Notes: generated by a model from the sequence alone, not told the origin. Shown: positions 50,632-60,500, numbered from the stretch's first letter. The stretch is DNA of 64,000 nt from JAGQSZ01 sp049647585 (GCA_049647585.1 JBARXY010000028.1:165173-229172); one strand, 5' to 3'. A program made the numbers and translations.

Positions 50632-51507
50632 ATGTTGGCCACCTTGTTGCAGCAGTACACCTATGACTACTCGACCAGTGCCGAACTTGGCGCTGGCTTC
50701 TGGGTGGTCATGGTGCTCATGATCCCGCTGTGGCTCTTCTATGTGGCAGCGATGTGGCGGGTCTTCACGAAGGCGGGATATCCGGGTTGGTATTCGATCG
50801 TCCCGTTCCTCAACATATCGACTCTCTGCCGGATCGCCGGAAGGCCGGGCTGGTGGTGGGTCCTCGGGATCATTCCCTGTGTTGGATCGGTGATAATGAT
50901 CATCGTCTGGCTCGACGTCGCCAAGGCGTTCGGTAAGGGCACCGGCTACGGACTTGGTTTGTTGTTCCTTTCGCCCATCTTCATTCCAATGCTCGGGTTC
51001 GGGTCCTCCCAGTACTCGCCATCTTCGTACAACGGCTACTACGGCGGCGGTTCCGCTCCGGGACAGCCGGGGTATGGCGGCGGTGGATTCAACGGCGGCG
51101 GCGGCGGAGCATTCGGCGGCGGCGGCGGTGGATTCCAACAGCAGGGCGGGTTCGGCCCGGGTGTCGGCGCCGCACCGCAACAGCCTTTTTCGAGTCCGCC
51201 GCAGTTACCTTCGATGCCGGGTGCGGGATCATCCGCTCCGGGGTCTGGGCCTTCCTCGACTCCGCCACCGTTGCCAGCGCTGCCCTCGATGCCGGGTGCG
51301 GAAACTTCGGGCATCGAAGCTTCTACGGCTGGAGTTGCGACTCCCGTTCCGGCGTGGACCACTCCAGGAGCGGACATTCCTTCCCAGGTCGCGGCACCGG
51401 CCCCAGTTTCGGATGGGCCCGACGCCGGTTGGTATCCCGATCCAGCAGGTGGCAGTGGACTGCGCTGGTGGGATGGATCAGCCTGGACCGATCACCAATC
51501 CGGCTGA
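50632..51507 (+). CDS. DUF5684-like membrane protein with Gly/Pro-rich linker and DUF2510 domain
   Basis: A 291-residue protein. Residues 20-125 have about three to four hydrophobic helices with MWRVFTKAGYPGWYSIVPFLNISTLCRIAGRPGWWWVLGIIPCVGSVIMIIVWLDVAKAFGKGTGYGLGL, the DUF5684-type signature. Residues 125-260 are a very Gly-, then Pro/Ser-rich linker. The end, DAGWYPDPAGGSGLRWWDGSAWTDHQSG, is the DUF2510 motif of actinobacterial membrane proteins. The role is unknown; DUF2510 proteins sit in or near the actinobacterial membrane/septum. The Gly-rich part is coded by GGC/GGT runs at 51070-51150. Confidence 0.85.
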   Translation: MLATLLQQYTYDYSTSAELGAGFWVVMVLMIPLWLFYVAAMWRVFTKAGYPGWYSIVPFLNISTLCRIAGRPGWWWVLGIIPCVGSVIMIIVWLDVAKAFGKGTGYGLGLLFLSPIFIPMLGFGSSQYSPSSYNGYYGGGSAPGQPGYGGGGFNGGGGGAFGGGGGGFQQQGGFGPGVGAAPQQPFSSPPQLPSMPGAGSSAPGSGPSSTPPPLPALPSMPGAETSGIEASTAGVATPVPAWTTPGADIPSQVAAPAPVSDGPDAGWYPDPAGGSGLRWWDGSAWTDHQSG

Positions 51508-51582
51508 TAGCGCCCTCGTCGCTATGGAACAGCTAACGAGCGGCGGCGGGGACTCGACAGTGCCGCCGCGCGGGCCTTGTGC

Positions 51583-51894
51583 TCAACATGCCGTCGCATG
51601 GCCGAGCGCTTCACATACCGCTTCCATCCGGATTGGATCGAGGATGGTGATCCGGTGAGTACACAGGGCTGGCCGGATGAGCGTCACGTTGTCGAGGCTG
51701 AGTACGCATCGACGCGGCATTCCGTCACTCTCATCGATGATCACTTCGGTGGGGATTTCTCGGATCACCGTGGTGGCGGGTACAGCGAGAACCTGATTGA
51801 GGACAGCACAAGCCTCGGAGCGGGTCAACACCAGGAACGGTCGCCGCTGCAGGTCCGGGTGTTCATACCACCAGACCTCACCGCGGCTCACCAT
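51583..51894 (-). CDS. MazF/PemK-like toxin
   Basis: A 103-residue protein with the PemK/MazF core: RGEVWWYEHPDLQRRPFLVLTRSEACAVLNQVLAVPATTVIREIPTEVIID, then CVLSLDNVTLIRPALCTHRITIL. RGEVWW, RPFLVLTR and the S-x-x-D/N-x-x-x-I strand are the RNase toxin hallmarks. It would cleave mRNA when freed. It overlaps the antitoxin by 7 bases at 51888-51894, and the antitoxin is upstream, the standard order. Whether the pair is active is unknown. Confidence 0.9.
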   Translation of the reverse strand: MVSRGEVWWYEHPDLQRRPFLVLTRSEACAVLNQVLAVPATTVIREIPTEVIIDESDGMPRRCVLSLDNVTLIRPALCTHRITILDPIRMEAVCEALGHATAC

Positions 51895-52184
51895 GGTTCG
51901 TGCCCCTCGAGGCGTTCTTCTTCATCGAGACGTTGGGCGAGTTCGATCGAAGCACGATCCGCGAACCCATCGAGACTGCCCCACTCATCAGGCTCATGCG
52001 GCGGGTGTAGCCGGTAGCCAGCGACGATCTGGCGGCCGACATCATTCGATCGGAGATCAGCGAGGAACTCGGTCAGCACTTCCCGAATCAGAGCTGACCG
52101 AGAAATGCCGCGTCGAAGGGATTCAGAGTCGAGCTGGGCAACAAGTTCGTCGGTTAGTTGGACCATCGTCTGCGATCGGGCCAT
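51888..52184 (-). CDS. Ribbon-helix-helix antitoxin of the MazF-like toxin
   Basis: A 98-residue protein with an RHH/CopG DNA-binding N-terminus: MVQLTDELVAQLDSESLRRGISRSALIREVLTEFL, followed by a Trp/Asp-rich toxin-binding tail (GYRLHPPHEPDEWGSLDGFADRASIELAQRLDEEERLE). It would repress its own operon and neutralise the toxin downstream. The ATG at 52184 lies near ATGATAGTCATATGATC, an AT-rich promoter that also carries small inverted repeats typical of RHH operators. Confidence 0.9.
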   Translation of the reverse strand: MARSQTMVQLTDELVAQLDSESLRRGISRSALIREVLTEFLADLRSNDVGRQIVAGYRLHPPHEPDEWGSLDGFADRASIELAQRLDEEERLEGHEPW

Positions 52185-52329
52185 AGCCCTATGATAGTCA
52201 TATGATCCGACCGGCTACTTCGGATCAATTGAACGGATGGTCACATCCCTTCTCTTCCGCTGGGCCGGGCAGACGTTCATCGCACCCGAATCATCTGTTC
52301 GTGGTGTCGCGCCGTTCCCCAAAATGGGC

Positions 52330-52355
52330 GAAGCCCCCGCCGTGGCGGGGGCTTC
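52330..52355 (-). terminator. Rho-independent terminator of tRNA-Ser(CGA)
   Basis: GAAGCCCCCGCC / GGCGGGGGCTTC form a 12-bp GC-rich stem with a tight loop just after the tRNA 3' end (minus-strand direction), followed by CCCATTTT. The placement and T-run fit termination of the tRNA transcript. Confidence 0.8.
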
Positions 52356-52358
52356 GTC

Positions 52359-52446
52359 TGGCGGAGAGTGAGGGATTCGAACCCTCGGAGGCTTGCACCT
52401 CAACGGTTTTCGAGACCGTCCCATTCGTCCGCTCTGGCAACTCTCC
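52359..52446 (-). tRNA. tRNA-Ser, anticodon CGA
   Basis: The minus strand folds as a class II tRNA: acceptor GGAGAGT...ACTCTCC with discriminator G and encoded CCA, D arm GCCAGAGCGG, anticodon loop CTCGAAA (CGA), a long variable arm (TTGAGGTGCAAGCCTC region) and T arm GAGGGTTCGAATCCCTC. The long variable arm is characteristic of serine. Located directly after tadA, whose enzyme edits tRNA-Arg. Confidence 0.95.
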
Positions 52447-52456
52447 GCCGGTGAAC

Positions 52457-52960
52457 TTAGCGGCTGTCCCGCCGCTGAGCGAAGAAGGACACAAGCAGAT
52501 CCGAACACTCGTCTCGGCGGACACCGGCCCGAACGGCGAACTCGTGATTCAGGCGGGGGTCCTGAGCCAGGTTGTAGAGCGAGCCGACCGCTCCGGCCTT
52601 GGGATCGTCGGTTCCGAAGACCAGTCCCGACAACCGTGATGCCCACATTGCGCCAGCGCACATCGGGCATGGCTCGAGGGTGACGATCACCTGGCAGTCG
52701 TCTAGTCGCCAGCGCCCAAGTTTCTCCGCTGCGTCGCGCAGTGCCAGCACCTCGGCGTGAGCGGTTGGGTCGCCGGTCAATTCACGTTCGTTGTGTCGGG
52801 CAGCAATCACAGTGGGCTCTGATCCCTCGGCGAACTGCACCACGACCGCGCCTATGGGGACGTCATCATGATCCAGAGCGAAAGTGGCCTGCTCGATCGC
52901 CAGGTCCATCCAGTCCTCGTGACGGCTGTCTGCTTCAAGGATCGGATTGCTGGGTCGCAT
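52457..52960 (-). CDS. tadA: tRNA adenosine(34) deaminase
   Basis: A 167-residue deaminase: zinc motifs HAEVLAL (His68, Glu70 proton shuttle) and PCPMCAGAM (Cys98, Cys101), with VPIGAVVV before and KAGAVGSLYNL and RAGVRRDECSDLLVSFF after. TadA converts A34 of tRNA-Arg(ACG) to inosine and is essential. The N-terminal 15 residues are longer than usual. It lies 10 bases upstream of tRNA-Ser(CGA) on the same strand. Confidence 0.93.
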   Translation of the reverse strand: MRPSNPILEADSRHEDWMDLAIEQATFALDHDDVPIGAVVVQFAEGSEPTVIAARHNERELTGDPTAHAEVLALRDAAEKLGRWRLDDCQVIVTLEPCPMCAGAMWASRLSGLVFGTDDPKAGAVGSLYNLAQDPRLNHEFAVRAGVRRDECSDLLVSFFAQRRDSR

Positions 52961-53084
52961 GGTTTGAACCTATCTGGTCGACTGCAGGACCAGTTCACCT
53001 GAGGTCGTCCGTCAGTTGGGCCCGCGCATCACCGGCGCCCCGCGCCCACGAACGCGACGCGCCACGCCCAAGGACAAGGTCGGT

Positions 53085-54272
53085 TCAGTGATCGAGATGG
53101 AGTGACCTCGGATCGATTCCTGAACTGCTCAAAGCCGTGTCGACACGGGTCATCCAACCGTGCGTATCTGCCACACGCCCGTGTTGAACGTCGAGCAACC
53201 TCTGTCGAAGTCCCATGGTCACTTCACCGGGACCACCCGAGCCGACCGTCAAAGTCTCGTCGTCAATGACCAGGCGTCCGATCGGGGCGATGACCGCCGC
53301 TGTGCCACAGGCAAAGATTTCGAGCAGGCTGCCTTCGGCGATACCGGATCGGATCATGTCGATCGACACTCGCTCTTCGGTCACCTGGTAGACCAGCGTC
53401 CCAGCGGGGCGGGAGCCGGCAGCACCCGGCCCCTTTGGGTCGAGATCCGCCGCCAGACGCAGCAGAGACTCGCGGGTCACGCCGCCAAGAATCGTCCCGG
53501 TCAATGGCGGAGTGCTCAGCACGGTTCGGCCCGAGCGGTTCCAGACGAACATGACGTTCATGGCGTTGAGTTCCTCGACCCAGCGGTGCTCAGCGGCGTC
53601 GAGCCACATGACCTGGTCGTGACCCGCCTGACCGGCCCTTCCGTGCGCGGCGAAACCCGCGGCGTAGTTGCCCGAGAACTTTGCCGCGCCGGTTCCACCC
53701 GCGGTGGCGCGGACATCGCGCGACTCGACAGCGACCGTTATCGCCGATGCGCCGGAGTCGAAGTACGAGGCGACGGGACACGCGATGACGACGAACATGT
53801 ACTCGGTCGCCGGGCGAACCGACAGATGCGGCTCAGAGGCGAACATGAACGGGCGCACGTACAGCGCCGCTCCGTCAGCATCGGGAATCCAGTCACGGTC
53901 CGCCTCGACCAGCAGCGCACATGCGGTCTCGAATGCGTCGGCCGGCAGTTCGGGCATGGCTATTCGGGTTGCGCTTGCAGCCATGCGAGCGGCGTTGCTC
54001 GACGGCCGGAACAGCGCAGGTGACCCATCAGCCAGTCGGTATGCCTTGAGTGCCTCGAAGATCGATTGCCCGTAGTGCAACGCAAGCGTCGCCGGGCTGA
54101 GCGACATCGGCCCGAACGGAGTCAGCTCAAGGTCGGACCAATGTCCGTCGGTGAACCTCATGGTCACCATGTGGTTGGTGAACGACTGGCCGAAGACCGG
54201 GTTGTCGACGATTGCGTCACGCTCAGTAGCCGGAAGGGGCGAGCGGTTGAGGGAAATACGGACCTCGGTCAC
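53085..54272 (-). CDS. ilvE: Branched-chain amino acid aminotransferase
   Basis: A fold-type IV PLP aminotransferase of 395 residues: HYGQSIFEALKAYR, ALYVRPFMFASEPHLSVRPATEYMFVVIACPVASYF, the PLP lysine in GGTGAAKFSGNYAAG, EELNAMNVMFVW, STPPLTGTILGGVTRESLL and EIFACGTAAVIAPIG. It transfers amino groups between Glu and Leu/Ile/Val keto acids. GTG start at 54272 is favoured by AAGGA 8-10 bases before; the frame extends to 54299. It sits beside a CoA-binding protein gene 59 bases upstream. Confidence 0.93.
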   Translation of the reverse strand: MTEVRISLNRSPLPATERDAIVDNPVFGQSFTNHMVTMRFTDGHWSDLELTPFGPMSLSPATLALHYGQSIFEALKAYRLADGSPALFRPSSNAARMAASATRIAMPELPADAFETACALLVEADRDWIPDADGAALYVRPFMFASEPHLSVRPATEYMFVVIACPVASYFDSGASAITVAVESRDVRATAGGTGAAKFSGNYAAGFAAHGRAGQAGHDQVMWLDAAEHRWVEELNAMNVMFVWNRSGRTVLSTPPLTGTILGGVTRESLLRLAADLDPKGPGAAGSRPAGTLVYQVTEERVSIDMIRSGIAEGSLLEIFACGTAAVIAPIGRLVIDDETLTVGSGGPGEVTMGLRQRLLDVQHGRVADTHGWMTRVDTALSSSGIDPRSLHLDH

Positions 54273-54331
54273 GTCACGATCCTTACCGAGATCGTGCACC
54301 GGGTAGGGCCACCCAGTTCAGGTAGCGCCAA

Positions 54332-54772
54332 TCAGGCGACCTTGATGCCCTGGTTGAGCACGGTTGCTCCGATGCAGCTGTCCTCGATGTAGTTGACCCC
54401 GGCTTCCTTCGCGAGACGGCGACCTTCGTCGGAGGTGATTCCCAGTTGGACCCAGATCGTCGGCGCACCGATCGCCAGGGCGTTCCGCACCACGTCGGGG
54501 ACCTCGTCGCTGGGGCGGAAGACGTCGACGATGTCGACAGCAACGGGAATGTCAGCGAGAGTCGGGTAGGCCTTCTGCCCAAGTATCTCGCTCGCGGTCC
54601 GGTGAACCGGGATGACCGTGTAGCCCGCCTCGATCAGTACCGCAGGTATCTTGTTCGCCGCCTTGACGGGATTGGTGGACGCACCGAACACCGCGATGGT
54701 GCGGGCGCTGGTCAAGATGTCGGTGACCTGGTCCTCATCGAGTTGGGTCGTGTCGACTTGGGTGTCATCCAT
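54332..54772 (-). CDS. CoA-binding-domain protein (YccU-like)
   Basis: A 146-residue Rossmann-like CoA-binding domain: TIAVFGASTNPVKAANKIPAVLIEAGYTVIPVHRTASEILGQKAYPTLADIPVAVDIVDVFRPSDEVPDVVRNALAIGAPTIWVQLGITSDEGRRLAKEAGVNYIEDSCIGATVL. The same domain is the CoA-binding N-domain of succinyl-CoA synthetase alpha; stand-alone YccU-type proteins have a conserved Cys near the end (present here) and unknown function. ATG 54772 has GAGGAG upstream. Probably independent of ilvE by role. Confidence 0.85.
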   Translation of the reverse strand: MDDTQVDTTQLDEDQVTDILTSARTIAVFGASTNPVKAANKIPAVLIEAGYTVIPVHRTASEILGQKAYPTLADIPVAVDIVDVFRPSDEVPDVVRNALAIGAPTIWVQLGITSDEGRRLAKEAGVNYIEDSCIGATVLNQGIKVA

Positions 54773-54946
54773 GGTGCTCCTCGGCCAGTCGGAATCAATC
54801 CACGCGTCCAACGAGAACGCGTCCATTGGGAACCCGCTTCGTGGACCAGGACATCCCTGCGGACGCGTCTGCCGGCAACCTGTCTCATGGACGGGGCATC
54901 CCTGCAACCCACCCTCGGCTCTGAACCACGCCGTAGAGTCGACCCC

Positions 54947-55843
54947 ATGACCATGGACTCGACCACAGAGACACAGCGGATGCCGGCGGTGTTCATCGGT
55001 CACGGCAGCCCCATGAACACGCTAGAGATGAACCGGTACACGACTGCCTGGCGCGAACTCGGCGCGACGCTTCCGACCCCGCGGGCGATCCTGGCGGTCT
55101 CGGCGCACTGGTTCATCGCTGCCAACGCGGTGACCGCGATGGCGACTCCACGAGTCATTCACGACTTCTACGGGTTTCCCCAAGAGCTGTTCGATTTCGA
55201 CTACCCGGCACCCGGTCTGCCCGAGCTGGCCGAAGAGGTGGCTGAACTCGCCAAACCGGACTGGGTGGGCCTCGACCAGGACAGTTGGGGTATCGACCAC
55301 GGCACCTGGTCTGTTCTGGCCCACATGTTTCCCAAGGCCGACATCCCCGTGGTGCAGCTCTCAATCAACGCGACCAAACCGTTCGATTTTCATCTCGAGC
55401 TCGGTGCGAAGTTGGCGTCGCTGCGAGATAGCGGTGTCCTGATCGTCGCGAGCGGCAACGTCGTGCACAACCTGCGTCGGATCGACTGGGGTCAACCGAC
55501 GGTCGGCTTCGACTGGGCTGAACGTTTCGACGAGGCGGCAAAGGGACATCTACGCACCTCACCGCGACGGATCCTCGAGATGGTCGACCATCCCGACTTC
55601 GCCGCCGCGGTGCCGACGCCGGACCATTTCATCCCGGTGTTGTACCTGGCGGGCCTGGCCGAGGCTGACGGCTCGGCCTGCGGGGTCCTCATCGACGGCT
55701 ACTCCTACGGTTCGCTATCGATGACGTCCTACACGCTCGGCATGGATTCGCTCCGCGCCCGCGGGAACTCGGGCCACTCAGATGAGGCGTCAGCCGAACT
55801 GCCGAACCCGAGCCAGGTGCCGACCGAGGAGACCAACACCTAG
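54947..55843 (+). CDS. DODA-type extradiol dioxygenase (LigB superfamily)
   Basis: A 298-residue protein: MPAVFIGHGSPMNTLE (metal His), ILAVSAHWFI (second His), SWGIDHGTWSVLAHMFPKADIPVVQLSIN, VLIVASGNVVHNLRRIDW (third His) and FIPVLYLAGLAEADG. The set of three His ligands is that of plant/bacterial 4,5-DOPA-extradiol-type proteins (YgiD-like). Bacterial members cleave catechols with unclear natural substrates. ATG 54947 with weak ribosome site. A C-terminal tail of about 35 residues is low-complexity. Neighbouring genes give no pathway. Confidence 0.9.
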   Translation: MTMDSTTETQRMPAVFIGHGSPMNTLEMNRYTTAWRELGATLPTPRAILAVSAHWFIAANAVTAMATPRVIHDFYGFPQELFDFDYPAPGLPELAEEVAELAKPDWVGLDQDSWGIDHGTWSVLAHMFPKADIPVVQLSINATKPFDFHLELGAKLASLRDSGVLIVASGNVVHNLRRIDWGQPTVGFDWAERFDEAAKGHLRTSPRRILEMVDHPDFAAAVPTPDHFIPVLYLAGLAEADGSACGVLIDGYSYGSLSMTSYTLGMDSLRARGNSGHSDEASAELPNPSQVPTEETNT

Positions 55844-55921
55844 CGATGCGGAAGACTGGCTGGCTGCAGCGTTTGGAGACGAGTGCTCTGCCCGGCCACG
55901 GAATCGGCACATGAAGATCTA

Positions 55922-55950
55922 ATTATCCATTTCTCGTTGATATGGATGAT
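55922..55950. promoter_or_regulatory. Inverted repeat and GATA repeats before the HTH-nucleotidyltransferase gene
   Basis: ATTATCCAT (55922-55930) and ATGGATGAT (55942-55950) form 9-bp arms with one mismatch and an 11-base spacer, followed by tandem GATAGATAGATA up to 55959. The gene starts at 55970 and its product has a helix-turn-helix, so autoregulation is likely. The surrounding 100 bases are markedly AT-rich for this genome. Confidence 0.5.
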
Positions 55951-55969
55951 AGATAGATAATATGACGGG

Positions 55970-56629
55970 ATGCGATCTCCTGCACCGGCGCTCCTCCCGT
56001 TGTTCCGCTCACATGTCCAAGGGGAACTCCTAGCCTTACTGCTGGTCGAGCCTGATCAGGAATGGACACTCCACGATCTAGCCGAGTCCACAGGAGCGCC
56101 CTATCAAACCATTGCGAGCGAAGTGCGGCGTCTGACAGATTCTGCTCTTCTCACTTCTCGAACCATTGGGCGCACCAAGGTTGTCCGGGCAAACCCGTCG
56201 ACGCCATATCTCGCCCCGCTGACGCAGCTGGTATTGATGTCCTTCGGACCCCCGCTCGTCATCGAGGAGGAGTTCGCCGCCGTGGATGGAATCGAAGAAC
56301 TGTTCATCTACGGCTCGTGGGCCGCCCGCTATTACGGCACCCTGGGTCCTGCTCCCCAGGATGTCGACGTGCTCTTGATCGGATCTGTTTCACGCGATGA
56401 AGTCTATGAAGCGTCTATGCGGTCGGAACGACGGCTCCGCCGTGATGTGAACGTGACCATCAGAACCGCATCACAGTGGTTGGCGGCAGATGACGGCTTC
56501 AGCCGCCGGGTGAAGGATTCGCCCAAGCTTCAGCTCCGGATGGCGTCCCAACGAACTCGGACAATTCGGGACCGCCGGAACACTGATCGCCAGCGGTCTC
56601 ATCCGTCGACGGCTTTAGCTCAGACGTAG
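55970..56629 (+). CDS. Winged-HTH-nucleotidyltransferase fusion (MNT-type)
   Basis: A 219-residue protein. An N-terminal winged helix (about 10-75; GELLALLLVEPDQEWTLHDLAESTGAPYQTIASEVRRLTDSALLTSRTIGRTKVVRANP) is followed by a minimal nucleotidyltransferase domain (about 95-190) with the GS-motif FIYGSWAARYYG and metal Asp pair in QDVDVLLIG. Stand-alone enzymes of this kind pair with HEPN proteins as antitoxins or act in nucleic acid/protein modification; no HEPN gene lies next to it. The C-terminal about 30 residues (after SPKLQL) are a basic low-complexity extension that may come from loss of an earlier stop. It converges with the kinase-like gene below. Confidence 0.85.
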   Translation: MRSPAPALLPLFRSHVQGELLALLLVEPDQEWTLHDLAESTGAPYQTIASEVRRLTDSALLTSRTIGRTKVVRANPSTPYLAPLTQLVLMSFGPPLVIEEEFAAVDGIEELFIYGSWAARYYGTLGPAPQDVDVLLIGSVSRDEVYEASMRSERRLRRDVNVTIRTASQWLAADDGFSRRVKDSPKLQLRMASQRTRTIRDRRNTDRQRSHPSTALAQT

Positions 56630-57477
56630 CGGACGATCGCGTCGGCCGCGGCAGCCACGTAGCCGCCCGAGAACTTGATTGCGTGGACAACCAGCGGAGC
56701 GATCTGGTTGAGCGCAATCCGATCCTGCCAGCCTTGAGCAAGGGGAAAGGCCTCGTCGTAGGCCGTGAACACCTGCGAACCGAAGCCGCCGAAAAGTTGC
56801 ATCATCGCCAGGTCGAACTCGCGGTGACCGCCAAAGCAGGCAGGGTCGATCAACCAGCTGCGGCCCGAGGAGTCGACCAGACGGTTGCCTGCCCATAGAT
56901 CGCCGTGAAGCCGTGCTGGTGTCTCGACGGGACCGGCGAGGTCGGTCAATCGGTTCGCCACGTTACGCAGCTGCTCGATCGTGCGGGTCGGCAGCGAGTT
57001 CCGCCGCTCAGCGATGTCAGCAAGTGGGAGCAATCGACGGGTGGAGTAGAAGTCGACCCAGGTGTCAGTCGGGTCGTTGGGAAGCGCCTGCGAGCCAGTG
57101 GTGCATCGGTCCTCACGGCCGAACGTCGGGGCGCCCGACTGGTGAAGTGCTGCGAGAGCTCGCCCGAAATCCGCTTCGGTATTTGCTTGCGGTGCGCCGG
57201 TGTCGATCCAATCGAGCACCAGATCCGCAGGGTCGTCGCCGACGGCGAGTACCTCGGGGACATGCACAGTGTTGGATTCCCGCAGCCACCTCAGACCGGT
57301 GGCCTCGGTCGTGAAGAACCCTGGCGGCGGGTTCGCGTGGGTCTTGACGAAAACGGTGCGGCCGTCCCTGAGCATCACCCGGAACGCGGTCGCGAAGTCG
57401 CCGCCTGAGACCGGTCGGGATTCGACCACGGGCGATGCGAGTTCGACCTCGATGACTTCCGCGAGCCGACGTTCCAC
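56620..57477 (-). CDS. Fructosamine-kinase (FN3K) family protein
   Basis: A 285-residue kinase fold: SRPVSGGDFATAFRVMLRDGRTVFVKTH (Gly loop and Lys), FFTTEATGLRWLRE, LVLDWIDTG, catalytic loop ARLHGDLWAGNRLVD (Asp/Asn) and SWLIDPACFGGHREFDLAMMQLFGGF (DPA metal Asp, typical of FN3K). FN3K phosphorylates ketosamines on glycated proteins, enabling deglycation; bacterial members may act on ribulosamine-lysine. GTG at 57477 starts the fold; the frame runs to 57654. The last 10 bases overlap the convergent gene. Confidence 0.88.
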   Translation of the reverse strand: MERRLAEVIEVELASPVVESRPVSGGDFATAFRVMLRDGRTVFVKTHANPPPGFFTTEATGLRWLRESNTVHVPEVLAVGDDPADLVLDWIDTGAPQANTEADFGRALAALHQSGAPTFGREDRCTTGSQALPNDPTDTWVDFYSTRRLLPLADIAERRNSLPTRTIEQLRNVANRLTDLAGPVETPARLHGDLWAGNRLVDSSGRSWLIDPACFGGHREFDLAMMQLFGGFGSQVFTAYDEAFPLAQGWQDRIALNQIAPLVVHAIKFSGGYVAAAADAIVRYV

Positions 57478-57595
57478 CGGTCCGACGCTATGTGAAACCT
57501 GACGATTGACGGGGGAGTGCTCTGTCGACGGCGAACGCCTCAGGAGTGGCGCAAAGGGATGGAGACGAATCGGGGGGTTCCTCGGGCAGAGCTGA

Positions 57596-60500
57596 ATGTC
57601 AGAGGGGACCGGTATCCTCACCGCATGGAGCTGGGGAAGGTCGCAACGGCACAAGCGGAGTCGGTCTTCGGGACCGGTCGCTGACGTGTCGGTCTTTTCC
57701 TCGGTCGCGCAGTCTGAATGGATCGCCTCGAATAGGTCGGCGTTCGCGATCTTCGACGGCTTTCCGGTATCTGAAGGTCATGCACTTGTGATCTCGCGTC
57801 GTGAGATCGCGACCTGGTGGGACGCGTCGGCCGATGAACAGATTGATCTGATGAGTCTCGTGGCAGAGGTGAAACAGATCCTCGACCACAAATTCGATCC
57901 TGACGGCTACAACGTCGGGTTCAACGCAGGCAGCGCTGCTGGCCAGACAGTCGATCACCTACATATCCACGTCATTCCCCGTCGAGCCGGTGATGTCGAC
58001 GATCCACGGGGCGGAATCCGCCACGTCATGCCGAACCTTGGCAACTATCTCGTGCCAGATCTGTCCGACAGTCGTCCGCCCGAATGGATAGCGGTACCGG
58101 TTGCACTTGAGCCGCCGCAGATTCGAGACTCAAGAAGGGGAGCAGCGGTCCCTACGTCTGCCACTTTGATCGATTCTCGCGGTCCTCGCCGCATGCACCA
58201 TGAACTGATCGACTGTCTCCGGTCCACGCAGTTTGATCGGGTCGATCTGCTCGTGAGTTTCATCATGAAATCCGGCCTGCGACTGATTCGTGACCGTCTA
58301 GACGAATCATTGGCGCGCGGCGCGCTCGTGCGGGTGCTCACTACGGACTATCTCAACATCACCGATGCCGATGCCCTCGCCGAACTGCTCGACCTGAGTG
58401 AGTCGCATCGAGCCGTTACGGGCGCCCTGTCGATCCGAGTCTTCTCCGATCCGCTCACTTCGTTTCACCCGAAGGCCTATTTGTTCCACTCCAGCGCAGG
58501 TGAGCGGGCCGCAGGTTTCGTCGGATCCAGCAATCTTTCGCGGTCCGGCATCGACGGGGGAATCGAATGGTCCCTCGAGGTGGACCAGGTCACGTCGCTG
58601 GTCGAGAGTTTCGATGAGCTCTGGGTCGACCCACGCAGCCGCTCTCTGGACCACGACTTTCTACGCACCTACCGCACTCGTTGGCGAAGCGAGGTGAAGC
58701 GATCGACCCGCGAAATCGAGATAGGCGCTGAGGTTGAGCCTCCCGCAGAACCCGTTGAGCCACGCCCCATCCAGATCGAAGGCCTTCAAGCCCTCCGTGA
58801 CGCAAGAAGTGCCGGCCATCAGGCCGGCCTCGTTGTCATGGCGACGGGGTTGGGTAAGACATGGCTTGCTGCGTTCGACTCGGTCGACGTGATCGGAGCG
58901 AGCGGTGTCTCTCAACGAGCACTATCAACTGGTGCTGCAACCGGCCGAGTGCTCTTCATCGCTCACCGTGAGGAGATCCTTGGGCAGAGCCGCGACGTCT
59001 ACAGACAGGTCGCACCGAACCTAGAACTCGGCCTGTACAACGGAAGCGAGAAACAACCGGACGCCGATGTTGTGTTTGCTTCGATCCAGACGATCTCGCG
59101 TCGGCTAGATCTGTTTTCGCCGGACGCCTTTGACTACATCGTCGTCGACGAGTTTCACCACGCGGCGGCGGCCAGCTACCGAGTCGTGCTCGACCATTTC
59201 CAACCCGAGTTCCTGCTCGGCCTAACTGCGACCCCGCAGCGCATGGATGGAGCCGATCTGATGGCTCTGTGCGGCGACAACTTGGTATTCGAATGCGGGC
59301 TCGTGGAGGGGATCGACCGATCCGCGCTAGTGCCATTCCACTACTGGGGGATTGCCGATGTCATCGACTACGAACCAATCCCATGGCGCAACGGGAAGTT
59401 CGATCCGCAAGCACTTGCCCAGGCGGTCGAAACCCAGGCCAGAGCCGAGCAGACACTCGACGAGTGGCGGAACCGCTGTGGAGGCCGCACACTCGCTTTC
59501 TGCGCGTCGGTGACTCACGCCGACTTCATGGCTGAGTACTTCAACAGCGCCGGAGTTGTTGCGGTTGCGGTGCACAGTGGGCCAACGTCGGCCTCGCGGG
59601 TGGATGCAGTCGACTCGCTAAGGGATGGGACAGTCGAGGTGGTCTTCACCGTCGATGTGTTCAACGAGGGAGTCGACATCCCCGAGATCGATTCGGTGAT
59701 GATGCTGCGTCCGACAGGGTCGCCGGTGATCTTCCTCCAACAACTCGGACGAGGACTTCGAATTAGCGAGGGCAAGGACTTTCTGAACGTCGTCGACTTA
59801 GTTGGCAATCACGCCAGCTTCCTTCTGAAGCCGCGGATATTGCTAGGTCTGGGCTCCCCACTCATGCCCACCAATTCCCAGGTGATGCGTGCCATGGCCA
59901 AGGGTGACTTCCAGATGCCAGCCGGTTGTTCGGTCAAGTTCGATCTTGAGCTGATCGATATCTTCGCGGCGCTGGTTGGATCCAAGGGGACCAGTAGAGC
60001 GGGCGCTCTCGAGGAGTACTGCCTAGACAGCGCCGAGGAGGCCGGTCAGCGCCCGACAGCTGTGCAGGCTCACGCTGCTGGCTTTGATCCGGCAGCGGCT
60101 CGAAGTCGTCATGGCGGTTGGTACTCGATGCTCAGCTCACTGCGCCTCTTGAACGATGACGAGCAGGCGGTCGTAGCAGCTCACGGCGATCTTTTGCGCA
60201 GGATCGAGACCGAGCCGATCACCAAGTCATACAAGTTGGTCACGCTGCGAGCCCTGATCGCCGATGGGACGTTGCGCACTGGCACGACTGTCGCCGAAGT
60301 AGCGCAGCGTTCGCACCGATTGATCGTCGCCGACCCCCGATTGGTGCTCGATGCGAGGAGCAAGGCGATCCCAGAACCCCGCGAAGTGAGCCCGGCCGCA
60401 TGGAAGTCCTTCTGGCGCAGGAATCCTCTGTTTCACCTCGCCAAGTCGAGTGCGAATTCCCCAGCACTCTTCGAACTCGACGGCGATGACTTCTCACCCA

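Noticed and set aside
57625..57684. 19-codon frame before the HIT domain (MELGKV...)
   Set aside because: It overlaps the helicase frame in another phase and has no ribosome site; treated as chance while the helicase start stays open.
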